Assembly (NCBI RefSeq): GCF_042680885.1
Contig: NZ_JBHUEO010000037.1
Coordinates: 1-64,000 of the forward strand
Source: Siminovitchia sediminis
GTDB taxonomy: Bacteria > Bacillota > Bacilli > Bacillales > Bacillaceae_C
Length of the DNA stretch: 64,000 nt
Direction of reading: 5' to 3'
In this document: in pieces, positions 62,883 through 64,000 of the stretch
Position numbering within the stretch: position 1 is the first letter of the stretch
Layout: each line of letters opens with the position of its first letter
Notes under the pieces: generated by a model
Told to the model about the DNA's origin: nothing
The model's input: only the letters and a program-made list of their open reading frames with translations
Databases searched by the model: none
Translations under genes and position numbers: made by a program

Positions 62883-63055
62883 AAGACAACCTCCTAAAGA
62901 ATTTTTAATTTTTAATTTACCGCTATAAACACAATATACTGAAAAAGGAATAAAGTCAACTAATATTTTATAAAAAAGGAATAATTTTTCCTTTTTAAAA
63001 AATAAAACAGAAATTTGTTATAATAAGGAATCATATTTACAAGGAGTTTCGCTTT
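62883..63055. promoter_or_regulatory. Divergent promoter region with RpiR operator-like repeats
   Basis: Leftward: TTGACT (62959-62954) and TATATT (62938-62933), 15-bp spacing. Rightward: extended -10 TGT-TATAAT (63016-63024). AAAGGAATAA-like motifs recur at 62943, 62977 and 63024; the central one forms the dyad AAAAAGGAA-N6-TTCCTTTTT. The first lies in the leftward spacer. Likely binding sites of the RpiR-type protein. Confidence 0.6.
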
Positions 63056-63922
63056 ATGACAAACCATAAAAACTTTCTTGATTTACTTCTAAAAGCCAGG
63101 GGAACCCTGCCAAAAAAACAGGAACTACTATGCAATTTTATGATTGAAAACATTCAAGCGGTTGGTGTTTTAACGATTGCAGAATTAGCAGAAGCAGCAA
63201 ATGTCGGTACTACTACAGTAATGAGGTTGGTTAAAAATCTCGGCTATGACAGTTATTCTGAAGTAAAAAAAGAACTCTTAGACAAATCCGTAGGTATACC
63301 GAAAGACGCCTGGTGGCACTTAAAAGAATCTTTTATCCAGAAAAACAACGAGGAGCACATTTTAAATGAAAACTTTCAAGAAAGTAAGCATTTATTGGAT
63401 CAGACTCTAACACCAACGTTGTTGACAAACTTTAATTCCGCCATTAACCTCCTGCTAAAAGCTAATACAATTCACTTATTTGGTGTGAGATCGAATAAAG
63501 CGCTGGCATTATATTTGGGATATTTGCTGAGTGAGTTCCTGCCTAATATAAGGCAGCTAAGTTTTGATAATGAATTTATTTTTGATGCTATCCTGCGGTT
63601 TCAACAGGGGGATGTTCTCCTGGTGATTGATAACTCCCCCTCGACACATATTGGCGTTGACGCAGTGGAATTTTGTAAAGAAAATGGGCACCCGGTCATT
63701 CTGGTTACGGATCATTTGTCTTCGGAGGCATCATCGAATGCTACCATTACGCTGAATACATTTCCCAGTAAAAAGCAATACTCGGTTATGCCCACACTAT
63801 TTATCATTGAATCGCTGATTATTGAGCTGGGAAGACAAACATCCGATTCCTCGGTCGCACACTTACAGAAATTGAGCAGCATACTGGAACAAAAGAATAT
63901 AACTAAGCCATTCACTTTCTAG
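63056..63922 (+). CDS. RpiR/MurR-family transcriptional regulator
   Basis: 288 residues: N-terminal HTH_6 domain (LTIAELAEAANVGTTTVMRL, about residues 40-60) and a C-terminal SIS domain (about 130-255: TIHLFGVRSNKALALYLGYL and GDVLLVIDNSPSTHIGVDAV). RpiR-type SIS domains usually bind sugar phosphates, but related regulators control amine catabolism. It diverges from the operon and very likely regulates it. Strong AAGGAG. A few bases after its stop, AGGAGG may serve a following gene outside the window. Confidence 0.85.
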   Translation: MTNHKNFLDLLLKARGTLPKKQELLCNFMIENIQAVGVLTIAELAEAANVGTTTVMRLVKNLGYDSYSEVKKELLDKSVGIPKDAWWHLKESFIQKNNEEHILNENFQESKHLLDQTLTPTLLTNFNSAINLLLKANTIHLFGVRSNKALALYLGYLLSEFLPNIRQLSFDNEFIFDAILRFQQGDVLLVIDNSPSTHIGVDAVEFCKENGHPVILVTDHLSSEASSNATITLNTFPSKKQYSVMPTLFIIESLIIELGRQTSDSSVAHLQKLSSILEQKNITKPFTF

Positions 63923-64000
63923 GAGGATTTGAAGAAGGGTTTGACCCTTAAGAAGGGTTTTATAGAATCTGAGGAAATAATAGGGTGACTGGAATAACGA

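Overview
The window looks like the chromosome of a member of the Bacillaceae (low-GC Gram-positive). The right-hand gene order, tRNA-Arg, clpP, crh, whiA, yvcK, rapZ, trxB, a yvcD-like TPR gene, yvoF, ppaX, yvoD, lgt, hprK, yvlD, yvlB, uvrA, uvrB, follows the Bacillus subtilis yvc/yvo/yvl/uvr neighbourhood. Strong GGAGG ribosome binding sites, GTG/TTG starts, a CtsR-type box before clpP and a LexA-type box before uvrB fit this.

Positions 1 to about 31,950 are most of an integrative and conjugative element (ICE) lying against the 3' end of a tRNA-Arg(CCG) gene (31990-32061). Its left end is not in the window. From right to left it carries: a tyrosine integrase and an ImmA/IrrE-type peptidase; a decayed acetyltransferase; divergent XRE regulators with repeated TTGTAAACA sites; a DUF771 protein, a Rha-type protein and small ORFs; a replication-initiator-like gene with an iteron-like cluster inside it; an ArpU-like regulator; a CHAT-domain protease on the opposite strand; then a long leftward conjugation operon. 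That operon encodes a small membrane protein, primase, VirD4 coupling ATPase, PC4/YdbC-like ssDNA-binding protein, lipoprotein, VirB6-, VirB3-, split VirB4- and VirB8-like proteins, a two-domain cell-wall hydrolase and a coiled-coil surface protein. A palindrome-rich probable oriT, two relaxosome accessory proteins, a MobL-type relaxase and an ArdC-type antirestriction protein follow.

Inside the conjugation operon, between primase and virD4, lie broken pieces of a siphophage tail module: a tape-measure end joined to a distal-tail end, and a tail-associated protein with frameshifts. Between the two pieces sits an intact two-gene cassette (a soluble 307-aa protein and a four-helix membrane protein) of unrecognised function. 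With the CHAT protein and a type I holin-like toxin, these are the best candidates for undescribed defence or maintenance systems.

From 32,000 to 55,000 is core chromosome: protein quality control (clpP), catabolite and envelope signalling (crh, hprK, ppaX, rapZ, yvcK), thioredoxin reductase, lipoprotein diacylglyceryl transfer (lgt) and excision repair (uvrAB). It also holds an ECF sigma factor with a possible small anti-sigma gene. Between hprK and a quinone-reductase-like gene is a striking array of 21 alternating 20-bp repeats.

From 55,700 to the end is a catabolic cluster: BCCT transporter, ferredoxin reductase, Rieske ferredoxin, Rieske oxygenase, aldehyde dehydrogenase and an ornithine cyclodeaminase-family protein, with a divergent RpiR-type regulator. 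It most likely imports and oxidatively breaks down a quaternary amine such as proline betaine, glycine betaine or carnitine.
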